DNA of 64,000 nt. Origin: Ruegeria sp. HKCCD7303 (GTDB lineage Bacteria > Pseudomonadota > Alphaproteobacteria > Rhodobacterales > Rhodobacteraceae). Position numbers and translations under genes: made by a program. The notes under the pieces are model-generated. The model made no database searches, was not told the DNA's origin, and was given only the letters and a program-made list of their open reading frames with translations. Positions 53,869 to 63,595 of this stretch are shown piece after piece. The stretch is from positions 62,001 to 126,000 of the forward strand of contig NZ_WVRE01000008.1 in the NCBI RefSeq assembly GCF_013111185.1, given 5' to 3'. The stretch's first letter is position 1. Every line of letters starts with the position of its first letter.

Positions 53869-54629
53869 AGACAGCTGTCATATCAGGTGGAGCAGGTGGT
53901 TTGGGGCAAGCCCTGAGCCATGCCCTGCAAGCCCGCGGTTGGCGGGTCGTGTTGCTGGACCTTGACGTCTCAGGCTTGGACACCAGGCCAAACCAGTTGC
54001 CAATCGCTTGCGATCTGACAGACCCCGAGCAGCTTGCTGACGCAACCCAAAGGGTGATCGAATCCAGCGAAAGTACTGATCTGGTCATCTACAACGCCGG
54101 GGTCACGCAAATTCGGGGGTTTGATCAGTCCGACGCCGCCAGCCACCGAATGGTGTTCGACATTAACTACTTTGCAGCCGTTGAAATGGCCCGCGCGTTT
54201 CTGCAACCAGTCCGGACATCAAAGGGATCGCATTTGGCGATTTCGTCCGTGGCAGGGTTTGCACCGCTCTATCACCGGACGGCCTATGCTGCATCGAAAC
54301 ACGCGCTTGAGGGGTTTTTCAAATCGCTCCGCTCCGAAGAAGCACCTCATGGTGTTCGGATTCAGATCGCGGCACCGTCTTTCGTGGCCACCAACCCGGG
54401 CAACGCACAAGAGCAGGCCGATGGAACGGCAAGACCCGGATCGGCAAAGGATGGTATGGATGAGATGAGCCCTGAGGCCGCCGCCAAAGCAATCCTGCGA
54501 GGATTAGACAAATCGCAGCCGATGATTCCGGTTGGACGTGTGGCGCGTTTGTCTTGGTGGCTGAACAGCCTCTCACCGCGCCTGTATCAACGCATGATGG
54601 AGCGCAATATACGCGGGCCAGCAGAATAG
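53865..54629 (+). CDS. Short-chain dehydrogenase/reductase
   Basis: The protein has 254 residues from an ATG at 53865, overlapping the epimerase stop (ATGA). The glycine motif SGGAGGLGQAL, YNAG and catalytic YAASK are intact. The C-terminal region (WWLNSLSPRLYQRMM) may associate with a membrane. It is the last gene of the FMO operon. The substrate is unknown. Confidence 0.87.
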   Translation: MKTAVISGGAGGLGQALSHALQARGWRVVLLDLDVSGLDTRPNQLPIACDLTDPEQLADATQRVIESSESTDLVIYNAGVTQIRGFDQSDAASHRMVFDINYFAAVEMARAFLQPVRTSKGSHLAISSVAGFAPLYHRTAYAASKHALEGFFKSLRSEEAPHGVRIQIAAPSFVATNPGNAQEQADGTARPGSAKDGMDEMSPEAAAKAILRGLDKSQPMIPVGRVARLSWWLNSLSPRLYQRMMERNIRGPAE

Positions 54630-54646
54630 ATTTTTGCCATGACCCC

Positions 54647-54678
54647 TTGACCTTCCCGTGACTGGAACCCCCATTTGA
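54647..54678 (+). promoter_or_regulatory. CueR-type copper promoter of copA
   Basis: A TTGACC -35 box overlaps the dyad ACCTTCC-N7-GGAACCC, close to the CueR consensus ACCTTCC-N7-GGAAGGT. About 20 bases separate it from an ATTTGA -10-like element. A long spacer with a central dyad is typical of MerR-family activation. The cueR gene at the end of this operon would provide the activator. Confidence 0.6.
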
Positions 54679-54707
54679 AGGGCAAGGTAAGCTGCGGAAC
54701 GAGTCGC

Positions 54708-57176
54708 ATGGCACATGAAACACTCAAAGAGCTCAAAATCACCGGCATGGGCTGCGCGTCCTGTGTGGGCCGTGTCGAAGCGACCCTGCGCGATGTGCCA
54801 GGTGTCGATGCGGCTTCGGTCAACTTTGCAACCAAATCAGCGCAAGTGGCGTTTGACGGGCCGGTTACGGCTCTGACTACGGCGCTGGATGCGGCAGGGT
54901 ATCCTGCTGAAACCAATTGCGTAGATCTGAGTGTCGACGGGATGAATTGCGCCTCGTGCGTGGCCAAGATCGAACGCGCGCTAGTAGCCAACCCGGGTGT
55001 AATAGACGCTCAGGTAAATCTCGCAACTCAAACCGCCAAAGTGACATACGCGGCGGGGACAACCACGCCAGAGCAGTTAGCACAGGTAGTCACCGGAATC
55101 GGATACCCGGCGCGCTTTCAAAACACCCAGGAACCTGAAAGCCGCGAAGATGACGAAATTCGCAATCTGAGCCGCACCACGATGCTTGCCGCCGTCCTCG
55201 CGCTGCCCGTGTTTGTTCTTGAGATGGGTGGGCACATGATCCCCGCGTTCCATCATTGGGTACACGCCACCGTCGGTGTGCAGACCAGTCAGCTTATCCA
55301 GTTTGCTCTGACCTCGGCCCTGTTGATCGGTCCGGGACGAGTGTTTTACCGCAAGGGCATCCCATCCCTGCTACACGGCACGCCGGATATGAACGCGCTT
55401 GTCGCGTTGGGGACCGGGGCGGCCTATCTCTATTCCGTGGTGGCCACATTCACCCCAAATGTGCTGCCGCAAGGCACCGCCAATGTCTATTTCGAAGCTG
55501 CAGCAGTCATCGTTGTTCTGATCCTTCTGGGTCGGCTTATGGAGGCGCGCGCCAAAGGCAGAACCGGGGCCGCAATCAGGAAGCTGGTAGGCTTGCAGCC
55601 CAAAACCGCAAGGGTCGAAGTGGATGGCCGAACAGAGGACCGTCCGATTGCTGAAATAGTTGTCGGAGACATTTTGCGCGTTCGTCCGGGCGAGCGCCTG
55701 CCAGTAGATGCCGAAGTGCTTGAGGGCACATCTTACGTCGACGAAAGCATGATCACTGGCGAGCCTGTGCCGGTCGGAAAATCGCAAGGGGCCGCTGTTG
55801 TTGGCGGCACGGTGAACGGGACCGGAGCCTTGCGGGTACGCGCCGCGCGCGTTGGGGACGACACGGTTCTGGCTCAGGTCATCCGCATGGTGCAGCAGGC
55901 ACAGGGGGCCAAATTGCCCATTCAAGGGCTGGTCGACCAGATCACCTATCGCTTCGTCCCCGCCGTCATTCTCGTTGCTGTAATCACCGTCCTAATCTGG
56001 CTGATTTTCGGTCCCAGCCCCGCCTTGCCGCTCGCGCTTGTGGCAGGTGTTTCGGTGCTGATCATTGCCTGCCCCTGTGCGATGGGGCTGGCGACGCCTA
56101 CTTCTATCATGGTGGGCACGGGGCGCGCAGCAGAACTGGGGGTATTGTTCCGCAAAGGCGATGCATTGCAGCAGCTTCAACAAGCACGCATTATCGCGCT
56201 GGACAAAACCGGGACACTGACGCTCGGCCGTCCCGAGTTGGATAGCGTGATGACGGCGAACGGGTTTGACAGGGATGAGGTTGTGCGACTCGCTGCGTCC
56301 CTCGAAGCACAGTCAGAGCATCCAATTGCATCGGCTATCACCCGGGCGGGCCTCTCTGCTCTACCCGAGGCGTCGAATGTCCAATCAATTACCGGGCTGG
56401 GCGTACAGGGCCTCGTTGAAGGTCAGGAAGTTTTGGTCGGGTCGTACAGGCTGATGAAAAACCGGGGGATTGAACTTGGCCGCTTGGCGGACGAGGCCGA
56501 AGAGCGCGCCTCTGAAGGGGCAACGCCGCTATTCGTTGCCTTAGATGGGCAGGCCGCTGCGACGATTTCTGTGTCCGACCCGATTAAGTCCGGCACCGAA
56601 GAAGCGCTGCAGAGGTTGCACCAGATGGGGCTGACTGTGGCCATGGTCACCGGAGACAACGCGCGGACGGCACAGGCGTTGGCTGATCGGTTGGGGATCG
56701 ATCACGTCACTGCCGAGGTGTTGCCGGACGGTAAAGTAGATGCGATCACGGCTTTGCGGGGTAGTTTCGGAACGCTGGCTTTTGTTGGCGATGGGATCAA
56801 CGATGCCCCGGCGCTTGCATCTGCGGATATCGGCATCGCCATTGGGACAGGTACGGATGTGGCGATCGAAACGGCGGACGTTGTGCTGATGTCGGGTGAT
56901 TTGCGTGGCGTTGCAAACGCGACCGAGATCAGCCGTCGCACAATGCGAAACATTCGCCAGAACCTCGGATGGGCGTTTGGTTACAATGTCCTGCTGATCC
57001 CGGTGGCGGCTGGCGCACTGTATCCGTTTGGCGGTCATCTGTTGTCGCCTGCTTTGGCAGCAGGCGCGATGGCTTTGTCGAGTGTTTTTGTGGTCTCAAA
57101 TGCTTTGCGTCTGCGTCGCGTTCGCACCAGCGTGTCGGAAACCCCGACCTTGGCCGCCAACGAGGTGCACCCATGA
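54708..57176 (+). CDS. copA: Copper-exporting P1B-type ATPase
   Basis: The protein has 822 residues from an ATG at 54708. Two N-terminal HMA domains carry GMGCASC and GMNCASC. The transmembrane CPC ([11 protein letters not shown]) is specific for Cu(I) pumps. The actuator TGEP, phosphorylation DKTGTLT and hinge [10 protein letters not shown] motifs are complete. It exports Cu(I) from the cytoplasm. The gene overlaps cueR by four bases, so pump and sensor are translationally coupled. Confidence 0.96.
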   Translation: MAHETLKELKITGMGCASCVGRVEATLRDVPGVDAASVNFATKSAQVAFDGPVTALTTALDAAGYPAETNCVDLSVDGMNCASCVAKIERALVANPGVIDAQVNLATQTAKVTYAAGTTTPEQLAQVVTGIGYPARFQNTQEPESREDDEIRNLSRTTMLAAVLALPVFVLEMGGHMIPAFHHWVHATVGVQTSQLIQFALTSALLIGPGRVFYRKGIPSLLHGTPDMNALVALGTGAAYLYSVVATFTPNVLPQGTANVYFEAAAVIVVLILLGRLMEARAKGRTGAAIRKLVGLQPKTARVEVDGRTEDRPIAEIVVGDILRVRPGERLPVDAEVLEGTSYVDESMITGEPVPVGKSQGAAVVGGTVNGTGALRVRAARVGDDTVLAQVIRMVQQAQGAKLPIQGLVDQITYRFVPAVILVAVITVLIWLIFGPSPALPLALVAGVSVLIIACPCAMGLATPTSIMVGTGRAAELGVLFRKGDALQQLQQARIIALDKTGTLTLGRPELDSVMTANGFDRDEVVRLAASLEAQSEHPIASAITRAGLSALPEASNVQSITGLGVQGLVEGQEVLVGSYRLMKNRGIELGRLADEAEERASEGATPLFVALDGQAAATISVSDPIKSGTEEALQRLHQMGLTVAMVTGDNARTAQALADRLGIDHVTAEVLPDGKVDAITALRGSFGTLAFVGDGINDAPALASADIGIAIGTGTDVAIETADVVLMSGDLRGVANATEISRRTMRNIRQNLGWAFGYNVLLIPVAAGALYPFGGHLLSPALAAGAMALSSVFVVSNALRLRRVRTSVSETPTLAANEVHP

Positions 57177-57562
57177 ATATCGGAGACGTATCTGCACGCA
57201 CAGGTCTGCCCGCCAAGACGATCCGCTATTATGAGGATATCGACTTGATCAAGCCTCTGCGCGACGACAACGGGTATCGCCGTTTTCGCGATCAGGACGT
57301 GCACAAGCTGAACTTTCTGGGCCGCGCCCGTGCGCTTGGGTTCACCATCGAAGATTGCCGTACCCTGTTGGCGTTGTATGAGGATGAAACCCGCGCAAGC
57401 GCCGATGTGAAACGGGTCGCGCGGGATCATCTGGCGCAGATCGAGGCCAAGATCGCGGACCTGAACGCGATGCGCGATACGCTTAGCCATCTCATCGATG
57501 CGTGCGCCGGAGATGACCGCCCTGATTGCCCGATCCTGAAAGATCTGGGAGGGAAAGGCTGA
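57173..57562 (+). CDS. cueR: MerR-family copper regulator
   Basis: The protein has 129 residues. The MerR HTH is [21 protein letters not shown], followed by a long dimerisation helix. The C-terminal metal loop CAGDDRPDC has the two Cys spaced as in Cu(I)-sensing CueR. The ATG lies inside the copA stop (ATGA). Being encoded downstream of its target, it should be autoactivated by copper. Confidence 0.94.
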   Translation: MNIGDVSARTGLPAKTIRYYEDIDLIKPLRDDNGYRRFRDQDVHKLNFLGRARALGFTIEDCRTLLALYEDETRASADVKRVARDHLAQIEAKIADLNAMRDTLSHLIDACAGDDRPDCPILKDLGGKG

Positions 57563-57652
57563 CACGGGGTTGCCCTTTGGGCGCAGCTTTGCTTTGTCTT
57601 CGCCAAAGATTTCGGCCTGAGACCATGGTCGAACAGTGGAGAGGATCACAAA

Positions 57653-58525
57653 ATGGCAAAAGTCGCGTTCCTTGGCCTTGGTGTCATGGGCTATCCCATG
57701 GCCGGACATCTGAAAGCCGCAGGTCATGACGTTACCGTCTACAACCGCACCACAGCCAAGGCCGAAGCCTGGGTGGCCCAGTATGGCGGGGCCATGGCGG
57801 CTACTCCGAAAGACGCCATCCTGGGCGCGGAATTTGTCATGGCCTGCGTGGGCAATGATAACGATCTGCGCATGGTCTGCTCAGGCGAGGACGGTGCGTT
57901 TCACGGCATGTCCGACGGAGCCATCTTCGTCGATCACACAACGGTCTCGGCAGATGTCACGCGTGAGCTTTGCAAGGCCGGCGCCGCGCAGGGGGTCGCC
58001 TTTGTCGACGCGCCGATCTCGGGCGGTCAGGCCGGGGCTGAAAACGGTGTTCTGTCCATCATGTGCGGTGGTGATCAGGCCGCATACGATGCGGCCGAAC
58101 CGCTGATGGAGGTCTATTCCAAGATTTGCCGCCGCATTGGCGACAGCGGCGCGGGCCAATTGACCAAGATGTGTAACCAGATCGCGATTGCCGGTTTGGT
58201 TCAGGCCCTCAGCGAGGCGCTGCATTTTGCCGAGAAAGCAGGGTTGGACGGGCGATCCGTGGTAGAGGTAATCAGCCAGGGCGCGGCTGGAAGCTGGCAG
58301 ATGGTGAACCGTCACGAGACGATGTTGGACGATCATTTCGAACACGGGTTTGCCGTGGATTGGATGCGCAAGGATTTGGGTATTTGTATGGATGAAGCCA
58401 ACGTCAATGGTGCATCACTGCCCGTGACCGCATTGGTCGACCAGTTTTACAAGGACGTTCAGAAACTCGGCGGTGGGCGGTGGGATACGTCGTCTCTGTT
58501 CAAGCGCTTGCGCGCGTTGGACTGA
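57653..58525 (+). CDS. Beta-hydroxyacid dehydrogenase (3-hydroxyisobutyrate dehydrogenase family)
   Basis: The protein has 290 residues. The NAD motif FLGLGVMGYPMAGHL, the substrate-binding DAPISGGQAGAENG and the catalytic Lys in LTKMCNQI are conserved. It oxidises a small beta-hydroxy acid such as 3-hydroxyisobutyrate, tartronate semialdehyde or a relative. The exact substrate cannot be read from sequence. It is transcribed alone, 90 bases after cueR. Confidence 0.9.
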   Translation: MAKVAFLGLGVMGYPMAGHLKAAGHDVTVYNRTTAKAEAWVAQYGGAMAATPKDAILGAEFVMACVGNDNDLRMVCSGEDGAFHGMSDGAIFVDHTTVSADVTRELCKAGAAQGVAFVDAPISGGQAGAENGVLSIMCGGDQAAYDAAEPLMEVYSKICRRIGDSGAGQLTKMCNQIAIAGLVQALSEALHFAEKAGLDGRSVVEVISQGAAGSWQMVNRHETMLDDHFEHGFAVDWMRKDLGICMDEANVNGASLPVTALVDQFYKDVQKLGGGRWDTSSLFKRLRALD

Positions 58526-58530
58526 GGGTT

Positions 58531-58603
58531 CAGGGGGCTGTCTGCCCCCTCTTGGCCCGTTGGGCCAATTCACCCCCGAAGGTATTTTTAGCCAGATGAA
58601 GAG
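58531..58603. repeat. Rhodobacteraceae-type intergenic double hairpin element
   Basis: Two hairpins, AGGGGGC/GCCCCCT (58532-58550) and TGGCCC/GGGCCA (58553-58567), are followed by a CACCCCCGAAGGTATTTTT segment and CCAGATGAAGAG. I recall this CCCCCGnAGTATTTTT-CCAGATGAAGA signature from many roseobacter intergenic regions. It may act as a terminator after the dehydrogenase gene. Confidence 0.5.
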
Positions 58604-58633
58604 GATCCCGGGTGCACCGGGGCGGAGAGCGAC

Positions 58634-61600
58634 ATGAGCGAATTGGTGAAGTTCTGGGCGGATGCATTGCGGCAGCACTGGGGGCTGGACGCGCGTTTGA
58701 AGCGGTTGGATGGCGAATACGACCTAAACTTTCTGGTGCAGGCCACCAATGGGCAGGACTATGTTCTGAAGGTCATGCGAGCAGGTTGCGAAGCCGGTTT
58801 GGTGGACCTGCAGATACAGGCACTGGCCCATATTGCATCGGAAGCACCGGGTTTGCCTTTTCCCAAAGTGTTCCCCGATTTGAACGGCGATGTGTTACCC
58901 GAGATTACAGACTCTGAGGCTCAGCCTAGGCTGGCATGGTTGCTGGAATGCCAGCCCGGGCGATGCTACGCAAAGGCGGCACCAAAATCCGAAGAATTGA
59001 TCCTGAAACTTGGGCGCGTGCTGGGAGCAACCGATCGGGCCCTGGAAGGTTTCCAGCATGAGGGGCTGCATCGGGCCGATTTCAAATGGGACTTGATGCA
59101 GGCGGATTGGATTGCGGGTAAGCTGGACGCGATTTCTGGTCCTTCGCGACAAGCCTTGCTAAAGGAAATCTGCGGCGGGTTTGCTGCGATCTCCGGCACC
59201 CTTGCGGATCTGCCAAAACAAGCCATCCACAATGATGCCAATGACTATAACATTCTGGTCGAAGGGGAATTGAGTGAACGGCGGCGGATCTCGGGCCTGA
59301 TCGATCTGGGTGACATGTGCGCGGCGCCGCGAGTCTGCGATCTGGCGATTGCCGGGGCTTACATAGTGTTGGACCATCCCAAACCAGAACGGGCGCTGTC
59401 TGCGTTGGTGAAAGGTTATCACGCGGCCAACCGGCTGAGCGTCGACGAAGTAGACTTGATCTGGCCGCTGCTGCGGATGCGGCTTGCCGTGTCGGTCGTC
59501 AACTCGACCCTGATGGCAGCCGAGAACCCGGATGACCCTTATGTAACCATCTCGCAGGCACCCGCATGGCGGTTCCTTGAGAATGCCTCGGTCAATGGTG
59601 GGTTGATGAAGGCGCGCTTGCGGGCGGCGTGCGGCCTGCCTGTTGTCGACGGAGCTGAGCGCATCCAAGCCTATCTGAAGGATCATCGTGGCCAGTTTGC
59701 CGATATGTTCGGTCAGGATCTGAGCGATGCGCCCATGGGCTCGCTGTCGGTTGAGAACTGTGTCTGGCCTCAGAACCCGTTCCACATGCCTTTGGCCGAA
59801 GCCGCGCGGGTCGGCGAGGAATATGGGCAAGATCTGTGGCTGGGCTATTACAACGAGCCCCGCCTGATCTATGCCGAACCGGGGTTCCGCAAGGGCCCGT
59901 GGAAAGCCTCGGACCGGCGGACAGTGCATTTGGCCGTGGATGTGTTTGCGCCTGCCGGGACGGTGCTGCACGCGCCCATGAGCGGGCGGGTTGAGGTCGT
60001 CGAGAAACGCGACAGCCACCTCGACTATGGCGGGGTGATAATCCTGCATCACGAAACGCCCGAAGGTGATCCGTTCTATACGCTCTATGGTCATCTGGAT
60101 CCAGAATGCTGTGACAGGCTGAAACCCGGCGATCCGGTAGCACAGGGGGCGGCGTTTGCCCGGCTGGGCGATGCCAGCCAGAATGGCGGATGGGCCCCTC
60201 ATGTGCATTTCCAACTGGCCCTGACCACCGATGGTATGGAGGCGGACTGGCCCGGTGTTGGCGATCCTGACGAGATGGAGCTGTGGCACGCGGTCTGTCC
60301 GAACCCCGCCGCCTTGCTGAACCTGCCGGATGACAAGGTGTTTTACCAACCCACTGACAAGCAGGCGATCCAGCAAGGGCGACGCGATCATTTTGGCGGT
60401 AACCTGTCTCTGACCTATGACGATCCGGTCATGCTGGTGCGTGGGTGGAAACACCACCTGTTCGACGAATGGGGCCGCCCCTATCTGGACGCCTATAACA
60501 ACGTTCCTCATGTCGGCCATGCGCATCCGCGTATTCAGGCCGTGGCAGCGGATCAGTTGAGGCGGATGAATTCGAACACCCGTTATCTGCATCCGGCCCA
60601 AACCGCTTTTGCCGACAAGATCCTGTCCAAACTGCCAGATCATTTCGAGGTCTGCTTCTTCGTCAATTCCGGGACCGAGGCCAATGAGCTGGCTCTGCGA
60701 CTGGCCCGTGCCCATACCGGAGCGAAAGGGATCGTGACGCCGGATCACGGCTATCACGGGAATACAAACGCGGCTGTGGCGATCTCGGCTTATAAGTTCA
60801 ACAAGCCTGGTGGCATCGGCAAAGCCGACTGGGTTGAGCTGGTCGAAGTCGCGGATGACTACCGCGGTTCGTTCAAGCGAGACGATGCGGATCGGGCCCA
60901 GAAATTTGCCGATCTTTTAGACCCGGCAATCACAGCCTTGAACGCGCGCGGGCAAGGCGTAGCAGGGTTTATTGCGGAAACCTTCCCTTCGGTCGGAGGA
61001 CAGATCATTCCTCCCAAGGGCTATCTGCCTGCGGTTTATGAGAAAATCCGTGCCGCCGGTGGTGTCTGCATCGCAGATGAGGTGCAGACAGGTCTTGGTC
61101 GTCTGGGCGAGTACTACTTTGGCTTTGAACACCAGGGCGCGCTGCCTGACATTGTTGTCATGGGCAAACCGATCGGCAACGGGCACCCTCTGGGCGTGTT
61201 GGTGACGACCAGGGAAATTGCGGACAGCTTCAACAATGGGATTGAATTCTTTTCCACCTTCGGCGGCTCGACCCTGTCCTGCCGGATCGGCAAGGAGGTG
61301 CTGGACATCGTTGACGACGAAGGTCTGCAAGACAATGCCCGCCTCATGGGAGACCGTCTGATGACCGGGCTGCGTCAGATCGAAAACGACTTTGGCTGTG
61401 TTGGCGACGTGCGGGGCATGGGGTTGTTTCTGGGTGTTGAGCTGATCAACACTGACGGGTCAGAAGGAACCGAGATTTGCAGCTATGTCAAAAACCGGAT
61501 GCGCGATCATCGCATTCTGATCGGCAGCGAAGGTCCCAAAGACAACATCCTGAAAATCCGCCCGCCGCTGACCATCGAGGCCGAGGATGTGGACATGATC

Positions 61601-61699
61601 CTGTGGGCCTTGCGGGACGTGCTGTCTGAGGTGGGCGACTACACCCCTGCGCCGGTTTGCGATCATGATCATCACCACGCAGGATGTGGATGCTGCTGA
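58634..61699 (+). CDS. Triple fusion: APH-type kinase, M23 peptidase-like domain, class III aminotransferase/phospholyase
   Basis: The protein has 1,021 residues. Residues 1-330 form an aminoglycoside-phosphotransferase fold with HNDANDYN near 199 and the metal-binding IDLGD near 223. Residues about 425-550 are an M23-like barrel with HLAVD, YGHL and HVHF, so all metal ligands seem present. Residues about 585-1000 are a PLP class III enzyme (NSGTEANELALR, ADEVQTGLGRLG, and the PLP Lys in MGKPIGNGHP near 844). Kinase plus class III pairing is known for hydroxylysine and ethanolamine breakdown, where the amino alcohol is phosphorylated and then eliminated. The tail CDHDHHHAGCGCC looks metal-binding. 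The role of the M23 part is unclear. Confidence 0.88.
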   Translation: MSELVKFWADALRQHWGLDARLKRLDGEYDLNFLVQATNGQDYVLKVMRAGCEAGLVDLQIQALAHIASEAPGLPFPKVFPDLNGDVLPEITDSEAQPRLAWLLECQPGRCYAKAAPKSEELILKLGRVLGATDRALEGFQHEGLHRADFKWDLMQADWIAGKLDAISGPSRQALLKEICGGFAAISGTLADLPKQAIHNDANDYNILVEGELSERRRISGLIDLGDMCAAPRVCDLAIAGAYIVLDHPKPERALSALVKGYHAANRLSVDEVDLIWPLLRMRLAVSVVNSTLMAAENPDDPYVTISQAPAWRFLENASVNGGLMKARLRAACGLPVVDGAERIQAYLKDHRGQFADMFGQDLSDAPMGSLSVENCVWPQNPFHMPLAEAARVGEEYGQDLWLGYYNEPRLIYAEPGFRKGPWKASDRRTVHLAVDVFAPAGTVLHAPMSGRVEVVEKRDSHLDYGGVIILHHETPEGDPFYTLYGHLDPECCDRLKPGDPVAQGAAFARLGDASQNGGWAPHVHFQLALTTDGMEADWPGVGDPDEMELWHAVCPNPAALLNLPDDKVFYQPTDKQAIQQGRRDHFGGNLSLTYDDPVMLVRGWKHHLFDEWGRPYLDAYNNVPHVGHAHPRIQAVAADQLRRMNSNTRYLHPAQTAFADKILSKLPDHFEVCFFVNSGTEANELALRLARAHTGAKGIVTPDHGYHGNTNAAVAISAYKFNKPGGIGKADWVELVEVADDYRGSFKRDDADRAQKFADLLDPAITALNARGQGVAGFIAETFPSVGGQIIPPKGYLPAVYEKIRAAGGVCIADEVQTGLGRLGEYYFGFEHQGALPDIVVMGKPIGNGHPLGVLVTTREIADSFNNGIEFFSTFGGSTLSCRIGKEVLDIVDDEGLQDNARLMGDRLMTGLRQIENDFGCVGDVRGMGLFLGVELINTDGSEGTEICSYVKNRMRDHRILIGSEGPKDNILKIRPPLTIEAEDVDMILWALRDVLSEVGDYTPAPVCDHDHHHAGCGCC

Positions 61700-61705
61700 A
61701 CAAGA

Positions 61706-61730
61706 TAACCCCGGCGCAATGCCGGGGTTA
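61706..61730. terminator. Strong hairpin between convergent genes
   Basis: The perfect ten-base arms TAACCCCGGC and GCCGGGGTTA are separated by five bases. It lies between the fusion gene and the convergent 61750-62226 gene and could serve both, although no long T-run follows. Confidence 0.6.
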
Positions 61731-61749
61731 AGCCGCCCTGAACCGGGGA

Positions 61750-62226
61750 TCAGTGGAGAACGGCCGAGGGGGTATGGTGTCCGGTTGTCGGAATCCTGAA
61801 CCGAGCCGTGATGCGCTTGAGGGCAAGACCCAACTCTTCTGACAACGATGCGAGCGCAGGCGCAAAATCCGGGCGCACGATCAGAGACGCCAACATCATC
61901 GCATCTTCACGCGCACCCTCGGATGCTGCGGCGATCATCTGGGCGAAGCAATTCTCATCAGCACCCAGGCACGCGCATTTCAGCCCATGGCGGATTAGGG
62001 GGCGGCGTCCATAGGCGGCACAAAGGGAACACACACTTTCCAGCGTCTGCATCGCGGCCTCTCCGCAATCTGCGCCCAAGGCGATCTGGAAATCACTGGC
62101 TGCGTCGGTTCGACCGCCCTCACCCTCGCTCCACATCCGCAGATACATCACCGCACCTGCTTCAACCGGACCAAGATCCGCAAGGTGGCCAACCGTGGCG
62201 CCACCGCGTGTGGATTGCATGCTCAT
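61750..62226 (-). CDS. Conserved-looking protein of unknown function, Cys-rich centre
   Basis: The protein has 158 residues with no signal peptide or membrane segment. The middle holds VCSLC and later CAC and NCF, five Cys within about 30 residues, suggesting metal or cluster binding. I do not recognise the family. It overlaps hemP by four bases, so it probably acts in haem or iron metabolism. Confidence 0.7.
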   Translation of the reverse strand: MSMQSTRGGATVGHLADLGPVEAGAVMYLRMWSEGEGGRTDAASDFQIALGADCGEAAMQTLESVCSLCAAYGRRPLIRHGLKCACLGADENCFAQMIAAASEGAREDAMMLASLIVRPDFAPALASLSEELGLALKRITARFRIPTTGHHTPSAVLH

Positions 62227-62390
62227 TTCGTCAGGATCAGTTTGCCTGCGCGGGTGATCCGCAAAGTGTAAAGCTGATCGCCAAGTTCGATATGGGCAAG
62301 ATTTCCGCCCTTTGTCAGCTCCTCGGCCTTGTGCGCGGGAAGCATCGAGACAGGATAACCTTGGGTGGGGGTCGGGTTCTGTATGTTCAT
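62223..62390 (-). CDS. hemP: Hemin uptake protein HemP
   Basis: The protein has 55 residues from an ATG at 62390 with GGAG nine bases upstream. The upstream in-frame ATG at 62441 lacks such a site. The C-terminus YTLRITRAGKLILTK is the HemP signature. HemP is a small protein needed for induction of haem-uptake genes in some proteobacteria. A TTGACA -35-like box is visible on the minus strand in the divergent region shared with gph. Confidence 0.9.
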   Translation of the reverse strand: MNIQNPTPTQGYPVSMLPAHKAEELTKGGNLAHIELGDQLYTLRITRAGKLILTK

Positions 62391-62596
62391 CAGGACATCT
62401 CCAGAGCGTGTCGGCTTAGCGCCATACCTGTTGCGTTTCATATAGTCTGGCTGACCCCGACTGGGCTGGCTTTCTGTTCCTGCAGCTTAATCTGATTATT
62501 TTAGTAAGGATTGTCAAGTGTCGTTTTAACACAAGCGATTGCACCCCTGAAGAGGGCGGGTTACGTCTGCGGTCAGACGAAAAGGACGCGCTGGGC

Positions 62597-63268
62597 ATGA
62601 CCGCAACAGTTATTTTTGATCTCGATGGAACGCTGGTGGACAGCCTTGGCGATCTGGCCGCAGCGGCCAATCGAACATTGAATGACGTTGGGCATGACCC
62701 GCTGTCGATCGACATCATCAAGGGATTCGTTGGCAATGGCCTGCCCAAACTAGTCGAACGCATGATCCACCATTGCGAACTGCCGCTGGACCGTCATGCG
62801 GAACTGACACAACTGACCCTGAAGCACTACAACGCAGCGGCCAGCGAAACGACCATTCCTTACCCCGGCATCCCCGAATCGCTGGATGCGTTACGACAGA
62901 TGGGTTGCGCTCTGGGCATCTGCACAAACAAGCCCGAAGCCCCTGCCCGCCACGTGTTAGAAGCGCTGAACCTGTCGCGGTTCTTCGATGTGGTGATTGG
63001 TGGCGACAGTCTGCCGACCAGAAAGCCGGACCCCAAGCATCTTTTTGCAAGCTTCGATGCCCTTGAGGCAAAAGGTCCCCGCGTATTTGTTGGAGACAGC
63101 GAGGTAGACTCGGAAACCGCCGTCAGAGCGAAAATCCCGTTTCTGCTGTTCACGGAAGGATACCGAAAGTCCCGCGTGCAGAACATTCCACATGACATCG
63201 CCTATGAGGCTGCTGCAGACCTTCCCATTCATGTGGCGACGCTGGCCCAAAACGAACACGTGTCCTGA
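62597..63268 (+). CDS. gph: Phosphoglycolate phosphatase (HAD superfamily)
   Basis: The protein has 223 residues. HAD motif I is FDLDGTLVDS, motif II CTNKP, and motif III/IV RKPDP and VGDSEVDSETA. The helical cap after motif I fits Gph-type HAD phosphatases. It removes phosphate from 2-phosphoglycolate, clearing a metabolic by-product. A related HAD sugar phosphatase cannot be excluded. Confidence 0.88.
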   Translation: MTATVIFDLDGTLVDSLGDLAAAANRTLNDVGHDPLSIDIIKGFVGNGLPKLVERMIHHCELPLDRHAELTQLTLKHYNAAASETTIPYPGIPESLDALRQMGCALGICTNKPEAPARHVLEALNLSRFFDVVIGGDSLPTRKPDPKHLFASFDALEAKGPRVFVGDSEVDSETAVRAKIPFLLFTEGYRKSRVQNIPHDIAYEAAADLPIHVATLAQNEHVS

Positions 63269-63595
63269 ACTCGCCCACCAATTCTGCGGGCGGCAAGATC
63301 TGTTTCACATTCCCAAAAAGTTAAGAGGGGCCGGCCGAGGGGGTGTGACCAGCCCCTCATCGGGGAAAGTAATTACCGTGTGTTTGTGTGGTAAGTACGG
63401 TAGGTCATGTTTACCCCTGATCGCTGCCGCGCAAAATTGGGGGTTTCCCGTAGTCGCGCTATTTTCCCTGAAAACCTTTTGAAAATCCCAGCAGGAGCCT
63501 TTCGATTTGCCCATCATGCCTTGCTTAAATTTTGCCCCGACGCTCTGTTGGTAACCAAGATCACACGCAGAACAAATCGGGTAAAAAGGTAACCC
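63269..63595. other. Intergenic region between gph and sulP
   Basis: These 327 bases hold no convincing gene. A GAGGGGC/GCCCCTC stem with a 20-base loop (63325-63358) could terminate gph. A TTACC/GGTAA stem follows near 63374-63395. The sulP promoter is presumably in the AT-richer 3' part. Confidence 0.5.

Noticed and set aside
59159-60757. A 532-codon open frame on the minus strand
   Set aside because: It is antisense to the triple fusion gene across its kinase and M23 regions and shows no family features.
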